A DNA stretch of 64,000 bases from Burkholderia sp. H160 (GTDB lineage Bacteria > Pseudomonadota > Gammaproteobacteria > Burkholderiales > Burkholderiaceae), in assembly GCA_000173575.1 (NCBI GenBank), contig ABYL01000027.1:1-64000 (forward strand), in the 5' to 3' direction. Every line of letters begins with the position of its first letter. The stretch's first letter is position 1. Below are positions 9,440 through 19,820 of this stretch, one piece after another. The notes beneath the pieces are model-generated. The model was not told the origin of the DNA. It worked only from the letters and a program-made list of their open reading frames with translations, and did not search any database. Made by a program: the position numbers and the translations under genes.

Positions 9440-11098
9440 ATGACAGTGACAAGAAAGACTGCGGCACACCGACTGTTCGCGTTTCGCCAATTCTGCCTGC
9501 CGGCTCTCGCCGCGTTCGCGGTCGCCGCGGGCGGTCTCGCGCCCGCCGCGTCGCAGGCGGCCACGCTGCCCGACAAGACGCTGGTCTTCTGCTCCGAAGG
9601 CAGCCCGGCGGGCTTCGATACTGCGCAATACACGACCAGCGTCGAGTTCAGCGCCGGCTCGTACACGGTCTATAACCGGCTCGTCGAATTTACGCACGGC
9701 AGCACGGATATCGAGCCGGGTCTCGCCGAAAAGTGGGACGTGTCGCCCGACGGCCTCACTTACACATTCCATCTGCGCCCCGGCGTCAAATTCCAGACCA
9801 CGTCGTTCTTCAAGCCGACCCGCGAATTCAACGCGGACGACGTCGTATTCACCTACGAACGCATGCTCGATCCCGAGAACCCGTTCCGCAAGGCGTATCC
9901 GGTCAATTTCCCGTACTTCAACGACCTCGGTCTCGCGAAGAACATCGCGAAGATCGAGAAGGTCGATCCGTACACGGTGCGCTTCACGCTGAAGGACGTC
10001 GACGCGCCGTTCCTGCAACAGATCGCGATGCCGTTCGCATCGATCCTGTCGGCTGAATACGCGGATCAACTGCTGAAAGCGGGCAAGGCGTCCGACATCA
10101 ACCAGTACCCGGTCGGCACCGGTCCGTTCATCTTCCGCAGTTATACGAAGGACGACACGATCCGCTTCGACGGCAATCCCGACTACTGGAAGCCGGGCGT
10201 CGCGAAGGTCGGCAAGCTGATCTTCGCGATCACGGTCGATCCGGCCGTGCGCCTGCAAAAGTTGAAGCGCGGCGAATGTCAGGTGATGTCGTATCCGCGC
10301 CCGGCCGACATCCCCACCGTGAAGGCGGACGCGTCGCTCGCGATGCCGAGTGAAGTGGGCTTCAACCTGGGCTATATCGCGTACAACACGACCAAAAAAC
10401 CGCTCGATAACGTGCTCGTGCGCCGCGCGCTCGACATGTCGGTCAACAAGAAGGCGATCATCGAGGCGGTCTACCAGGGCGCGGGCCAGGCCGCGACCAA
10501 TCCGATGCCGCCGACACAATGGGGCTACGACAAGAGCCTGAAGGACGCGCCCTACGACGTCGACAAAGCGAAGGCGCTGCTGAAGCAGGCGGGCTACCCC
10601 GACGGCTTCGAGCTGACGCTGTGGGCGATGCCGGTACAGCGCCCGTATAACCCGAACGCACGCCTGATGGCCGAAATGCTGCAGGCGGACTGGGCGAAGA
10701 TCGGAGTCAAGGTGAATATCGCCACCTACGAGTGGGGCGAGTACATCCGCCGCGGGCACGCCGGCGAGCATCAGGCGATGCTGATCGGCTGGACGGGTGA
10801 CTACGGCGACCCCGACAACTGGCTCGGCGTGTTGCTGGGCTGCGACGCGGTCAACGGCAGCAACTTCTCGAAGTGGTGCTACAAGCCCTACGACGATCTG
10901 ATCAAGCAGGGCCGCAGCACCACCAACATGCCCGATCGCATGAAGGCCTATACGCAGGCTCAGGAGATCTTCAAGGACCAGGTGCCGTTCACGCCGATCG
11001 CCCATTCGACCGTTTATCAGCCGATCAGCAAGAACGTGACGGGCTTCAAGATCGATCCGTTCGGCCCTACGCAATTCCTGGAGGTCGGGGTGAAATAA
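9440..11098 (+). CDS. Peptide ABC transporter periplasmic substrate-binding protein (copy 1)
   Basis: This 552-residue SBP_bac_5 family binding protein (DppA/OppA type) captures peptides or related solutes in the periplasm. A long signal peptide ends at about residue 40 (AAASQAA). The mature protein begins TLPDKTLVFCSEGSPAGFD, with the family regions LAEKWDVSPDGLTYTFHLR and GTGPFIFRSY. The ATG follows GGAGGA at 9430-9435. It is the first of two adjacent paralogues: the second (11258-12889) matches it almost line by line. The permease and ATPase genes follow downstream. The ligand is not predictable from sequence; dipeptides, heme or aminolevulinate are all known for this family. Confidence 0.92.
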   Translation: MTVTRKTAAHRLFAFRQFCLPALAAFAVAAGGLAPAASQAATLPDKTLVFCSEGSPAGFDTAQYTTSVEFSAGSYTVYNRLVEFTHGSTDIEPGLAEKWDVSPDGLTYTFHLRPGVKFQTTSFFKPTREFNADDVVFTYERMLDPENPFRKAYPVNFPYFNDLGLAKNIAKIEKVDPYTVRFTLKDVDAPFLQQIAMPFASILSAEYADQLLKAGKASDINQYPVGTGPFIFRSYTKDDTIRFDGNPDYWKPGVAKVGKLIFAITVDPAVRLQKLKRGECQVMSYPRPADIPTVKADASLAMPSEVGFNLGYIAYNTTKKPLDNVLVRRALDMSVNKKAIIEAVYQGAGQAATNPMPPTQWGYDKSLKDAPYDVDKAKALLKQAGYPDGFELTLWAMPVQRPYNPNARLMAEMLQADWAKIGVKVNIATYEWGEYIRRGHAGEHQAMLIGWTGDYGDPDNWLGVLLGCDAVNGSNFSKWCYKPYDDLIKQGRSTTNMPDRMKAYTQAQEIFKDQVPFTPIAHSTVYQPISKNVTGFKIDPFGPTQFLEVGVK

Positions 11099-11131
11099 GC
11101 GGAAGCGGCGCGTTTTTTGCGCCGCCTCCGC
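11099..11131 (+). terminator. Strong hairpin between the two binding-protein genes
   Basis: GCGGAAGCGGCGC (11099-11111) pairs with GCGCCGCCTCCGC (11119-11131) around a T-rich loop, starting immediately after the stop codon. There is no T-tail after the stem, so this may be a transcript-stabilising or partially terminating hairpin. Confidence 0.5.
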
Positions 11132-11257
11132 AGCAAAACGTTTGCGCAAAGTGTTTCCTATCGTCAACAGAGGGATTTTGCTCCGCTTGGTGGCCGGCCC
11201 AAGCTCAAGTAATATCCCGCTACGCCGGCGCAAGCCGGCCCTGAAACCGGAGGAAAC

Positions 11258-12889
11258 ATGAAGCAAAACAATCTGTTGCGCGTCGCGCGCGTGTCTACGC
11301 TCGTCGCTGCCGCAGCGGCATCCCTGCTTGGCGTCACGAGCGCGCAGGCCGCTGGGATCCCGAACAAAACCCTCGTCTACTGCTCGGAAGGCAGTCCCGC
11401 GGGTTTCGATCCGGCCCAATACACGACGGGCGTCGACTTCACGGCCAACACGTTCACCGTCTACAACCGCCTCGTCGAGTTCGAGCGGGGCGGCACCAAG
11501 GTCGAACCGGGTCTCGCGGAAAAGTGGGACGTCTCGCCGGATGGCAAGACCTACACGTTCCATCTGCGTCACGGCGTGAAGTTCCAGACCACCGCGTTCT
11601 TCAAGCCGACTCGTGAATTCAACGCGGACGACGTGGTCTTCTCGTTCCAGCGCATGCTCGACCCGAACCAGCCGTTCCGCAAGGCGTATCCGGTGCAGTT
11701 CCCGTACTTCACGGACATGGGCCTCGACAAGCTGATCACGAGCGTCGACAAGGTCGACCCGTACACGGTCAAGTTCACGCTGAAGGAAGTCAACGCGCCG
11801 TTCATCCAGAATCTGGCGATGGAATACGCGTCGATCCTCTCGGCCGAATATGCGGATCAGCTGCTGAAGGCGGGCAAGGCCGCCGACATCAACCAGTTCC
11901 CGGTCGGCACCGGTCCGTTCATCTTCCGCAGCTACACGAAGGACGCCACGATCCGCTTCGACGGCAATCCGGAATACTGGAAGCCGGACGCGGTAAAGAT
12001 CTCGAAGCTGATCTTCTCGATCACGCCGGACGCCGGCGTGCGCGTGCAGAAGATCAAGCGCGACGAGTGCCAGGTGATGAGCTATCCGCGCCCGGCCGAC
12101 ATCGCGCCGCTGAAGGCCGAGCCGAACATCGACATGCCGTCGCAGCCGGGCTTCAACCTCGGCTACCTCGCGTACAACGTTACGCACAAGCCGGTCGACA
12201 AGCTCGAAGTGCGTCAGGCGCTCGACATGGCGATCAACAAGAAGGCGATCATCGACTCGGTCTACCAGGGCGCGGGCCAGCTGGCCACGAACCCGATGCC
12301 GCCGACGCAATGGTCGTTCGTCAAGAACCTGCCGGCTGCATCGTACGATCCGGCCAAGGCGAAGGATCTGCTCGCGAAGGCCGGCTACGCGAACGGCTTC
12401 GACATCACGCTGTGGGCGATGCCGGTGCAGCGCGCGTACAACCCGAACGCGCGCCTGATGGCGGAAATGATCCAGGCGGACTGGGCGAAGATCGGCGTGA
12501 AGGCGAAGATCGTCACGTACGAGTGGGGTGAGTACATCAAGCGCGCGCACGCGGGCGAACAGGACTCGATGCTGATCGGCTGGACCGGCGACAACGGCGA
12601 TCCGGACAACTGGCTCGGCACGCTGCTCGGTTGCGAGGCGGTCAACGGCAACAACTTCTCGAAGTGGTGCTACAAGCCGTTCGACGAGCTGATCCAGAAG
12701 GGCCGCACGACCTCGGACGTGGCGGCGCGCACGAAGATCTACGGCGACGCGCAGCATATCTTCGCGCAGGAACTGCCGTTCTCGCCGGTCGCCCACTCGA
12801 CCGTCTATCAGCCGGTCAGCAAGAAGGTGGTCGACATGCGCATCGAACCGCTCGGCTACGCGCGCTTCGACGGCGTCAGCGTCAAGTAA
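11258..12889 (+). CDS. dppA: Peptide ABC transporter periplasmic substrate-binding protein (copy 2), DppA-like
   Basis: This 543-residue SBP_bac_5 protein has a classical signal peptide cleaved near residue 32 (TSAQAAG). Its mature sequence, GIPNKTLVYCSEGSPAGFD, mirrors the upstream paralogue. Conserved stretches such as AEYADQLLKAGKA, ECQVMSYPRPADI and LMAEMIQADWAKIGVK appear in both copies. The start ATG follows GGAGGAAAC. It is separated from dppB by an intrinsic terminator, which would favour more binding protein than membrane complex. Two adjacent copies suggest a recent duplication with possible ligand divergence. Confidence 0.93.
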   Translation: MKQNNLLRVARVSTLVAAAAASLLGVTSAQAAGIPNKTLVYCSEGSPAGFDPAQYTTGVDFTANTFTVYNRLVEFERGGTKVEPGLAEKWDVSPDGKTYTFHLRHGVKFQTTAFFKPTREFNADDVVFSFQRMLDPNQPFRKAYPVQFPYFTDMGLDKLITSVDKVDPYTVKFTLKEVNAPFIQNLAMEYASILSAEYADQLLKAGKAADINQFPVGTGPFIFRSYTKDATIRFDGNPEYWKPDAVKISKLIFSITPDAGVRVQKIKRDECQVMSYPRPADIAPLKAEPNIDMPSQPGFNLGYLAYNVTHKPVDKLEVRQALDMAINKKAIIDSVYQGAGQLATNPMPPTQWSFVKNLPAASYDPAKAKDLLAKAGYANGFDITLWAMPVQRAYNPNARLMAEMIQADWAKIGVKAKIVTYEWGEYIKRAHAGEQDSMLIGWTGDNGDPDNWLGTLLGCEAVNGNNFSKWCYKPFDELIQKGRTTSDVAARTKIYGDAQHIFAQELPFSPVAHSTVYQPVSKKVVDMRIEPLGYARFDGVSVK

Positions 12890-12960
12890 TTCGTAAAGTT
12901 CGCACAGTACGCCGCAATACAGTACGCTTTTCGCACGGTTAGAAAACTGGTCGAAATGGT

Positions 12961-13004
12961 CCGGCGACCGGGGTCACGAGCCCTCGTCGCCGGTTGCGTT
13001 TTTT
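12961..13004 (+). terminator. Intrinsic terminator/attenuator between dppA and dppB
   Basis: CCGGCGAC (12961-12968) pairs with GTCGCCGG (12986-12993), with additional GGG/CCC pairs inside, and TTGCG plus six T follows. It lies only 27 bp before the dppB start, so partial readthrough probably sets the ratio of binding protein to permease. Confidence 0.7.
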
Positions 13005-13030
13005 CATCACCAGTACCATAGGAGCGAACC

Positions 13031-14041
13031 ATGTTCCGCTTCGTTTTGCGCCGCATCGGCATGGTGATACCGACGTTCATCGGCATCACCATCCTCGCGT
13101 TCGCACTGATTCACCTGATCCCCGGTGACCCCATCGAAGTGATGATGGGCGAGCGCGGCGTCGATCCGGCCATGCATGCGGCCGCGATGCACCGCCTCGG
13201 GCTCGACGAGCCCCTGCCCATCCAGTACTTCCACTACATCGTCCGTGCAGTGCACGGCGACCTCGGCACTTCGATCATCACCAACACGAGCGTGATGGGC
13301 GAATTCCTCGCGCGCTTTCCCGCCACCGTCGAACTGTCGATGTGCGCGATGCTGTTCGCGCTGATCGTCGGCCTGCCGGCGGGCGTGTTCGCGGCGCTGC
13401 GGCGCGGTACGGTCGTCGATCACGGCGTGATGGGCACCGCGCTGACCGGCTACTCGATGCCGATCTTCTGGTGGGGCTTGATCCTCATCATGGTGTTCTC
13501 GGTCAAGCTCGGCCTGACGCCGGTGTCGGGCCGCATCGCGGTCGAATACGACATTCCGCACGTCACCGGCTTCATGTTGATCGACTCGCTGATGTCCACC
13601 GACGAAGGCGCGTTCAAGTCGGCGCTCAGTCATCTGATCCTGCCCGCGATAGTGCTCGGCACGATTCCGCTCGCGGTCGTCGCGCGCATGACGCGCTCGT
13701 CGATGCTCGAAGTGTTGCGGGAGGACTACATCCGCACCGCGCGCGCGAAGGGCTTGTCGCCGGCACGCGTGATCGTCGTGCATGCGCTGCGCAACGCGCT
13801 GATTCCGGTCGTCACCGTGATCGGTCTGCAGGTCGGCACGCTGCTTGCCGGCGCGGTGCTGACCGAAACGCTGTTTTCATGGCCGGGCATCGGCAAGTGG
13901 CTGATCGATGCGATCGGCCGGCGCGATTATCCGGTCGTGCAGGGCGGTATCCTGCTGATCGCGACGCTGGTGATCGTCGTGAACCTCGTCGTCGATCTGC
14001 TGTACGGCGTGCTCAACCCGCGCATTCGCCATACGAGGTAA
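13031..14041 (+). CDS. dppB: Dipeptide ABC transporter permease DppB
   Basis: This 336-residue inner-membrane permease has about six transmembrane segments and the N-terminal signature MFRFVLRRIGMVIPTFIGIT typical of DppB/OppB. The cytoplasmic EAA-like loop that contacts the ATPase is visible as LREDYIRTARAKGLSPARVI. The start ATG is preceded by ATAGGAGCG. It is the first gene of the tightly packed dppBCDF segment, 6 bp before dppC. Confidence 0.95.
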   Translation: MFRFVLRRIGMVIPTFIGITILAFALIHLIPGDPIEVMMGERGVDPAMHAAAMHRLGLDEPLPIQYFHYIVRAVHGDLGTSIITNTSVMGEFLARFPATVELSMCAMLFALIVGLPAGVFAALRRGTVVDHGVMGTALTGYSMPIFWWGLILIMVFSVKLGLTPVSGRIAVEYDIPHVTGFMLIDSLMSTDEGAFKSALSHLILPAIVLGTIPLAVVARMTRSSMLEVLREDYIRTARAKGLSPARVIVVHALRNALIPVVTVIGLQVGTLLAGAVLTETLFSWPGIGKWLIDAIGRRDYPVVQGGILLIATLVIVVNLVVDLLYGVLNPRIRHTR

Positions 14042-14047
14042 ATCACT

Positions 14048-14965
14048 ATGGCTGACATTCAAAACACCGTCCCCCAGGCGGTCACGCCGCCGAGCGGCCG
14101 CGCCATCGCGGCGCGCGAATTCTGGGCCAACTTCTCGCGCAACCGCGGCGCGGTTGGCGCCGGCATCATCGTGCTGGTGCTGATCTTCATCGCGATCTTC
14201 GCGCCGCTGATCGCGCCGCACAGCCCGATCGAGCAGTACCGCGACTCCGTGAAGATTCCGCCCGCGTGGCTCGACGGCGGCAACTGGAAGTTCATTCTCG
14301 GCACCGACGAAGCGGGCCGCGACATCCTCTCGCGTCTGATGTACGGCGCGCGGCTGTCGTTCTGGATCGGCTTCGTGTCGGTGGTGCTCGCGCTGATTCC
14401 GGGCGTCGTGCTCGGCCTCGTCGCCGCGTTCTTCGAGAAATGGGCCGACACGCCGATCATGCGCATCATGGACGTGCTGCTCGCGCTGCCGTCGCTGCTG
14501 CTCGCGGTCGCGGTGGTCGCGATCATCGGTCCGGGTCTCGTCAACACGATGCTCGCGATCGCGATCGTCGCGCTGCCGGGCTACGTGCGTCTGACACGCG
14601 CGTCCGCGCAGGGCGAGTTGCAGAAGGAGTACGTGACCGCTTCGCGCGTCGCCGGTGCGGGCACCTTGCGGCTGATGTTCTCGCAGGTGCTGCCGAACTG
14701 CACCGCGCCGCTGATCGTGCAGGCAACACTGGGCTTTTCGTCGGCGATTCTCGATGCCGCCGCGCTCGGCTTCCTCGGCCTCGGCGTGCAGCCGCCGTCG
14801 GCAGAGTGGGGCGCGATGCTCGCCTCGGCGCGCGATTACATCGACAGCGCATGGTGGATCGTCACGATGCCGGGCCTGTCCATCCTGATCTCGGTGCTGG
14901 CGATCAACCTGCTCGGCGACGGGCTGCGTGACGCGCTCGACCCCAAACTGAAACGGATGGCCTGA
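14048..14965 (+). CDS. dppC: Dipeptide ABC transporter permease DppC
   Basis: This 305-residue permease partners DppB. It has an N-terminal cytoplasmic tail, an OppC-type first membrane helix ([25 protein letters not shown]), the [18 protein letters not shown] region, and an EAA loop [15 protein letters not shown]. It ends with the family sequence [17 protein letters not shown]. It is separated from dppB by 6 bp and from dppD by 2 bp. Confidence 0.95.
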   Translation: MADIQNTVPQAVTPPSGRAIAAREFWANFSRNRGAVGAGIIVLVLIFIAIFAPLIAPHSPIEQYRDSVKIPPAWLDGGNWKFILGTDEAGRDILSRLMYGARLSFWIGFVSVVLALIPGVVLGLVAAFFEKWADTPIMRIMDVLLALPSLLLAVAVVAIIGPGLVNTMLAIAIVALPGYVRLTRASAQGELQKEYVTASRVAGAGTLRLMFSQVLPNCTAPLIVQATLGFSSAILDAAALGFLGLGVQPPSAEWGAMLASARDYIDSAWWIVTMPGLSILISVLAINLLGDGLRDALDPKLKRMA

Positions 14966-14967
14966 AC

Positions 14968-15968
14968 ATGAGCAATCTACTGACCATCCGCAATCTCGCG
15001 GTCAACTTCGGCGGCCTGCCGGCGGTCGACCGCATCAATCTCGACGTCGCGCCCGGCGAAGTGGTCGGCGTCGTGGGCGAATCGGGCTCGGGCAAGAGCG
15101 TGACGATGATGGCGCTGATGGGCCTGATCGACGCGCCCGGCAAGGTCTCCGCCGACGAAATCACGTTCGACGGCAAGAACCTGCTGAAGGCCTCCGCGAA
15201 CGAACGCCGCAAGATCATCGGCAAGGACGTCGCGATGGTGTTCCAGGACGCGCTGACGAGCCTGAACCCGAGCTACACGGTCGGCTATCAGATCAAGGAA
15301 GTGCTGAAGCTGCACGAAGGTTTGCGCGGCGCGGCGCTGGAAAAGCGCGCGCTCGAACTGCTCGATCAGGTCGGCATCCCGGACGCGAAAAACCGCATTG
15401 GCTCGTTTCCGCATCAGATGTCGGGCGGCATGAACCAGCGCGTGATGATCGCGATGGCGATCGCCTGCAACCCGAAGCTGCTGATCGCCGACGAGCCGAC
15501 CACCGCGCTCGACGTGACGATCCAGGCGCAGATCATGGAACTGCTGATGCGCCTGCAGAAGGAACGCGGCATGGCGCTCGTGCTGATTTCGCACGATCTG
15601 GCCGTGGTGTCTGAGGTCGCGCAGCGCGTCGCCGTGATGTACGCGGGCGAGGTGATCGAGACGAACAAGGTGCCCGACATCTTCGCCGCGCCGCATCATC
15701 CGTACACGGAGGCGCTGCTGGCCGCGATTCCCGAGCACAACGTGGGCGCGGTCCGGCTCGCGGCGCTGCCGGGCATGGTGCCGGGCCGCGACGACCGGCC
15801 CAGGGGTTGCCTGTTCGCGCCGCGCTGCAAGTACGTGGTCGACGACTGCATGAAGGCGCGCCCCGCGCTCGCGTCGCTGCCGGCTCACGCCGACATGACG
15901 CGCGTGCGCTGCATCAAGCCGCTGAACCTCGAGAAGGACGCCAACGTTCACACGCAAGGAGGCGCCCG

Positions 15969-15972
<4 letters not shown>
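14968..15972 (+). CDS. dppD: Dipeptide ABC transporter ATP-binding protein DppD
   Basis: This 334-residue ATPase has Walker [11 protein letters not shown] near residue 38, the ABC signature MSGGMNQR, Walker [13 protein letters not shown] and the switch histidine in LISHDLAVV. The C-terminal oligopeptide-transporter extension contains a cysteine cluster ([15 protein letters not shown]). It works with DppF as the nucleotide-binding pair. Its stop overlaps the dppF start by ATGA, indicating translational coupling. Confidence 0.96.
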
Positions 15973-16988
<1,016 letters not shown>

Positions 16989-17023
16989 TGCGGTGGCGGC
17001 GCGTCGTCTTGCGCGCCGCTTGT

Positions 17024-17102
17024 GTGAAGGCGGCGGCTTCGCCGCCTTCACGCGGCGCTGCAGGGCGCGTGCGCTGGAAGGCGCCGCGCCCTGCAGCGCG
17101 TT
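17024..17102 (+). terminator. Two consecutive strong hairpins after dppF
   Basis: GTGAAGGCGGCG (17024-17035) pairs with CGCCGCCTTCAC (17040-17051), and about 3-5 bases later GCGCTGCAGGGCGCG pairs with CGCGCCCTGCAGCGC (ending near 17102). There is no long T-run. They lie between dppF and the likely start of the next gene and probably close the dpp transcript. Confidence 0.55.
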
Positions 17103-17124
17103 TGCTGGAAGCTTCGCCCGCAGG

Positions 17125-18207
17125 TTGATTGATGCGCTCGCGCGCGCCGTTTTCCCCATCTTTCTCCCCGCGTCTCTTTCCGTTTTTTTTCGCCTGGCCT
17201 GCGCGCTGACGATTGGCGCGGCCGTACCCGGCATCGCTCACGCGGCCGGTGCGGCGGCCAATGCGCCTGGCCAGGCGATTCGCCCTGCGCCCATGGTGCC
17301 CGTCAAACCACCGCAGTCCATTGCGCCGCCTCCGGCGCCCGGCACCACGGCGAGCGGTCCGGTGCGCCAGCAACCGGCGCGCATGCCGTTCTATGTCGCG
17401 ACGCGCGGCAATATCACGATTTACGTGCTCGGCACGCTGCACGTCGGCGACCCCGTCGACTATCCGGCGGGGCAGCCGTTCCGCGCGCCGATCCTCGCGG
17501 CGCTCGCCGCGTCGCCGACGCTCGCGCTCGAGCTGTCGCCCGACGAACTGCTGGTGTCGCAGGACGACGTCTCGAAGTACGGCGTGTGCAAGCATGACTG
17601 CCTGCCGGGTCTGCTGCCGGACCCGCTGTGGCACAAGCTCGCTTTGCGGCTGCGCGGCAATCCGGCCGCGCTCGATGCGATCAAGAAGATGCGGCCGTGG
17701 CTCGCGTCGCTGGTGGTCGAGACCTACGACTCGCTGTCGGCGGGTCTGCAAACCGAGTACGGCACCGAAGCGCAATTGCAGAACGTGTATCTGAAGACGC
17801 GCGGCAAGATCGTCGGACTCGAAACGCTTGGGCAGCAGATGCGCGCGTTCACCGGGCTATCGGCCGCGCAGCAGCGCGAGATGCTCGCGCAGGATCTGGT
17901 GCAGACGGCGGCGCAGAACGTCGAGGACGTGCGCGTGCTGCATCGGCTCTGGCAGGTTGGCGATGCCGATGCGATCGCCGCGTGGCAGGCCGCGAAATCG
18001 GAGAAGCTCGCGCGCGACCGGCGTGTCTCCGATTCGATCGACAACCGGATCGTCTACGAGCGCAATCGCCGCTTCGTCTCGAGGATCTTGCAGCTCGCCG
18101 CGCCGAACAAGCCGCTGTTCGTCGCGATCGGCGCGCTGCATCTGGGGGGACCGAAGGGCGTGCTGCAGCTGTTGCGGCAGCACGGCTTCGTGGTCGAGGC
18201 GGGGTGA
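17125..18207 (+). CDS. TraB/GumN family protein
   Basis: This protein of about 360 residues belongs to the TraB/GumN superfamily, whose members are putative membrane-associated metalloproteases. The family's paired GxLH motifs are present: VLGTLHVGDP in the N-terminal half and AIGALHLGGPKGVLQLLRQHGF at the C terminus. A signal-like hydrophobic stretch (FFRLACALTIGAAVPGIAHAAG) precedes a proline-rich linker. The start is uncertain: an in-frame ATG at 16981 overlaps dppF, but two perfect hairpins (17024-17102) lie between, so the TTG at 17125 is preferred. The substrate is unknown. Confidence 0.75.
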   Translation: MIDALARAVFPIFLPASLSVFFRLACALTIGAAVPGIAHAAGAAANAPGQAIRPAPMVPVKPPQSIAPPPAPGTTASGPVRQQPARMPFYVATRGNITIYVLGTLHVGDPVDYPAGQPFRAPILAALAASPTLALELSPDELLVSQDDVSKYGVCKHDCLPGLLPDPLWHKLALRLRGNPAALDAIKKMRPWLASLVVETYDSLSAGLQTEYGTEAQLQNVYLKTRGKIVGLETLGQQMRAFTGLSAAQQREMLAQDLVQTAAQNVEDVRVLHRLWQVGDADAIAAWQAAKSEKLARDRRVSDSIDNRIVYERNRRFVSRILQLAAPNKPLFVAIGALHLGGPKGVLQLLRQHGFVVEAG

Positions 18208-18250
18208 GTCGGATCGAGGCTTGAGTCTTGAGCCGTAGCGGCGGGATCGA

Positions 18251-19600
18251 TCAGAAGGTTTGCCAGTCGGCGTCGGATGTCGTCGAAAGTGCCGGTTCGA
18301 GCTTCGCGGCCGGCGTTTTGGCGGGGGCGTTTCTATCGATGGTTGGCAGCGGCGCTGATTTCGGCGGCGCGTTGTCGTGCGGAGCGGGCAGGGCAGCGCG
18401 CGTCGCGGGCGTGGCAGGCACACGCTTCTTCGGCGTCTGCGGCGTGACGCCACGCGCTCTCGACGGCTCACCGCTGCCGACCTTGAACGTCGACACCACG
18501 CCGGCCAGCTTCGCCGCCTGCTCTTCGAGCGATTGCGCCGCAGCCGCCGCCTGCTCGACGAGGGCCGCGTTCTGCTGCGTGACTTCGTCCATCTGGTTGA
18601 CGGCCTGGTTGACCTGCTCGATGCCGCGGCTCTGCTCTTCCGACGCGGCCGCGATCTCGCCGACGATGTCCGACACCTGGCGGATCACCGTCGTGACCTG
18701 GCCCATCACGGTGCGGACTTCGACGGCCTGCGTCGAGCCGTCCTGGATCATCGATACCGACGAGCCGATCAATTCCTTGATCTCCTTCGCCGCTGCCGCC
18801 GAGCGCTGCGCGAGGCTGCGCACCTCGCTCGCGACGACCGCGAAGCCGCGTCCCTGCTCGCCGGCGCGCGCGGCTTCGACCGCTGCGTTCAGCGCGAGGA
18901 TGTTGGTCTGAAAGGCGATGCCCTCGATCACGCCGGTGATCTCCGAGATCTTGCTCGAGCTGCCGCTGATCCGGCCGATCGTCGCGGCCATCGCCTGGAC
19001 CGCGTCGTTGCCGCTCGCGGCCATGCTTGCGGCGTTGGTTGCGAGTGTGTTCGCCTGACGCGCGTTGTCGGCGTTGTGCTTCACCGTTTCGGTGAGCTGC
19101 GTCATGCTCGCCGCGGTCTGCTCGAGCGACGCGGCCTGCTCCTCGGTGCGCGCGGACAGATCGAGATTGCCGGCCGCGATCTCGCGCGTCGCGGTGCTGA
19201 CCGAATCGGACGACGCGCGCACGACTACGATCTTTTCCTCGATACGGCGCAATAGCGCGTCGAACGCGACGGCGCCGCGGCCGAATTCGTCCATGCGCGG
19301 GCTCGCCGCGCGCCGTGACACGTCGAGCGTCTCGGTGATCTCTTCGAATTTTCTGCGCTGCCGGATCAGGCCGCCACACACGATCCGATGTAGCTGCAGA
19401 CCGCCGTATAGCGCGATCGCCGTGCTGAGCCAGGCCATCGCGATCAGCGCCGTGAACCATGTGCGGCTCGCCGACGCCGCGTCTCCGCTCAACTGCGACA
19501 GCCCGACGAGGCCCGCGAGGCCGGCGAGGAAGGTCAGCGCGACGCAACTGCCGATGATCAGCAGGAGCCGCATCCTGATCGTGAGGTGGGACTTCTGCAC
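18251..19600 (-). CDS. Methyl-accepting chemotaxis protein without a ligand-binding domain
   Basis: This 449-residue chemoreceptor has two transmembrane helices (about 11-33 and 49-69) separated by only about 15 residues, so there is no periplasmic sensor domain. A HAMP-like linker and a methylation/signalling coiled coil follow, with the highly conserved hairpin tip ([20 protein letters not shown]...[18 protein letters not shown]). After a proline/alanine-rich tether it ends in DWQTF, matching the xWxxF pentapeptide that recruits CheR/CheB in other bacteria. Signals must come through the membrane, the cytoplasm or partner receptors. The gene stands alone, with no che genes nearby. Confidence 0.9.
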   Translation of the reverse strand: MQKSHLTIRMRLLLIIGSCVALTFLAGLAGLVGLSQLSGDAASASRTWFTALIAMAWLSTAIALYGGLQLHRIVCGGLIRQRRKFEEITETLDVSRRAASPRMDEFGRGAVAFDALLRRIEEKIVVVRASSDSVSTATREIAAGNLDLSARTEEQAASLEQTAASMTQLTETVKHNADNARQANTLATNAASMAASGNDAVQAMAATIGRISGSSSKISEITGVIEGIAFQTNILALNAAVEAARAGEQGRGFAVVASEVRSLAQRSAAAAKEIKELIGSSVSMIQDGSTQAVEVRTVMGQVTTVIRQVSDIVGEIAAASEEQSRGIEQVNQAVNQMDEVTQQNAALVEQAAAAAQSLEEQAAKLAGVVSTFKVGSGEPSRARGVTPQTPKKRVPATPATRAALPAPHDNAPPKSAPLPTIDRNAPAKTPAAKLEPALSTTSDADWQTF

Positions 19601-19820
19601 TTTGTCTCCTTTTACTGGTTATGCATGACCTGCGCGCCGAGATGGAGGCGTCATGCAGGCTCAGTCTGGGAGTACGGCAGATTGGGGGGCTTTCTGAAGG
19701 GGGAGGCGATGGCCTGCTGACGGCTCGAGGGAATCTTCGGCGTCGCCGGGTGCTCCTTGGTCAACGGAGCTACCCGGCAACGACGATCGCGCAACAAAGA
19801 CAAGGCTGAAAACCGGAACG

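Noticed and set aside
9398-12796. A very long minus-strand open frame (over 1100 codons) across both peptide-binding protein genes.
   Set aside because: It is the antisense of two clear SBP genes and is full of Arg/His/Asp/Val in low-complexity arrangement, as GC-rich antisense frames usually are.
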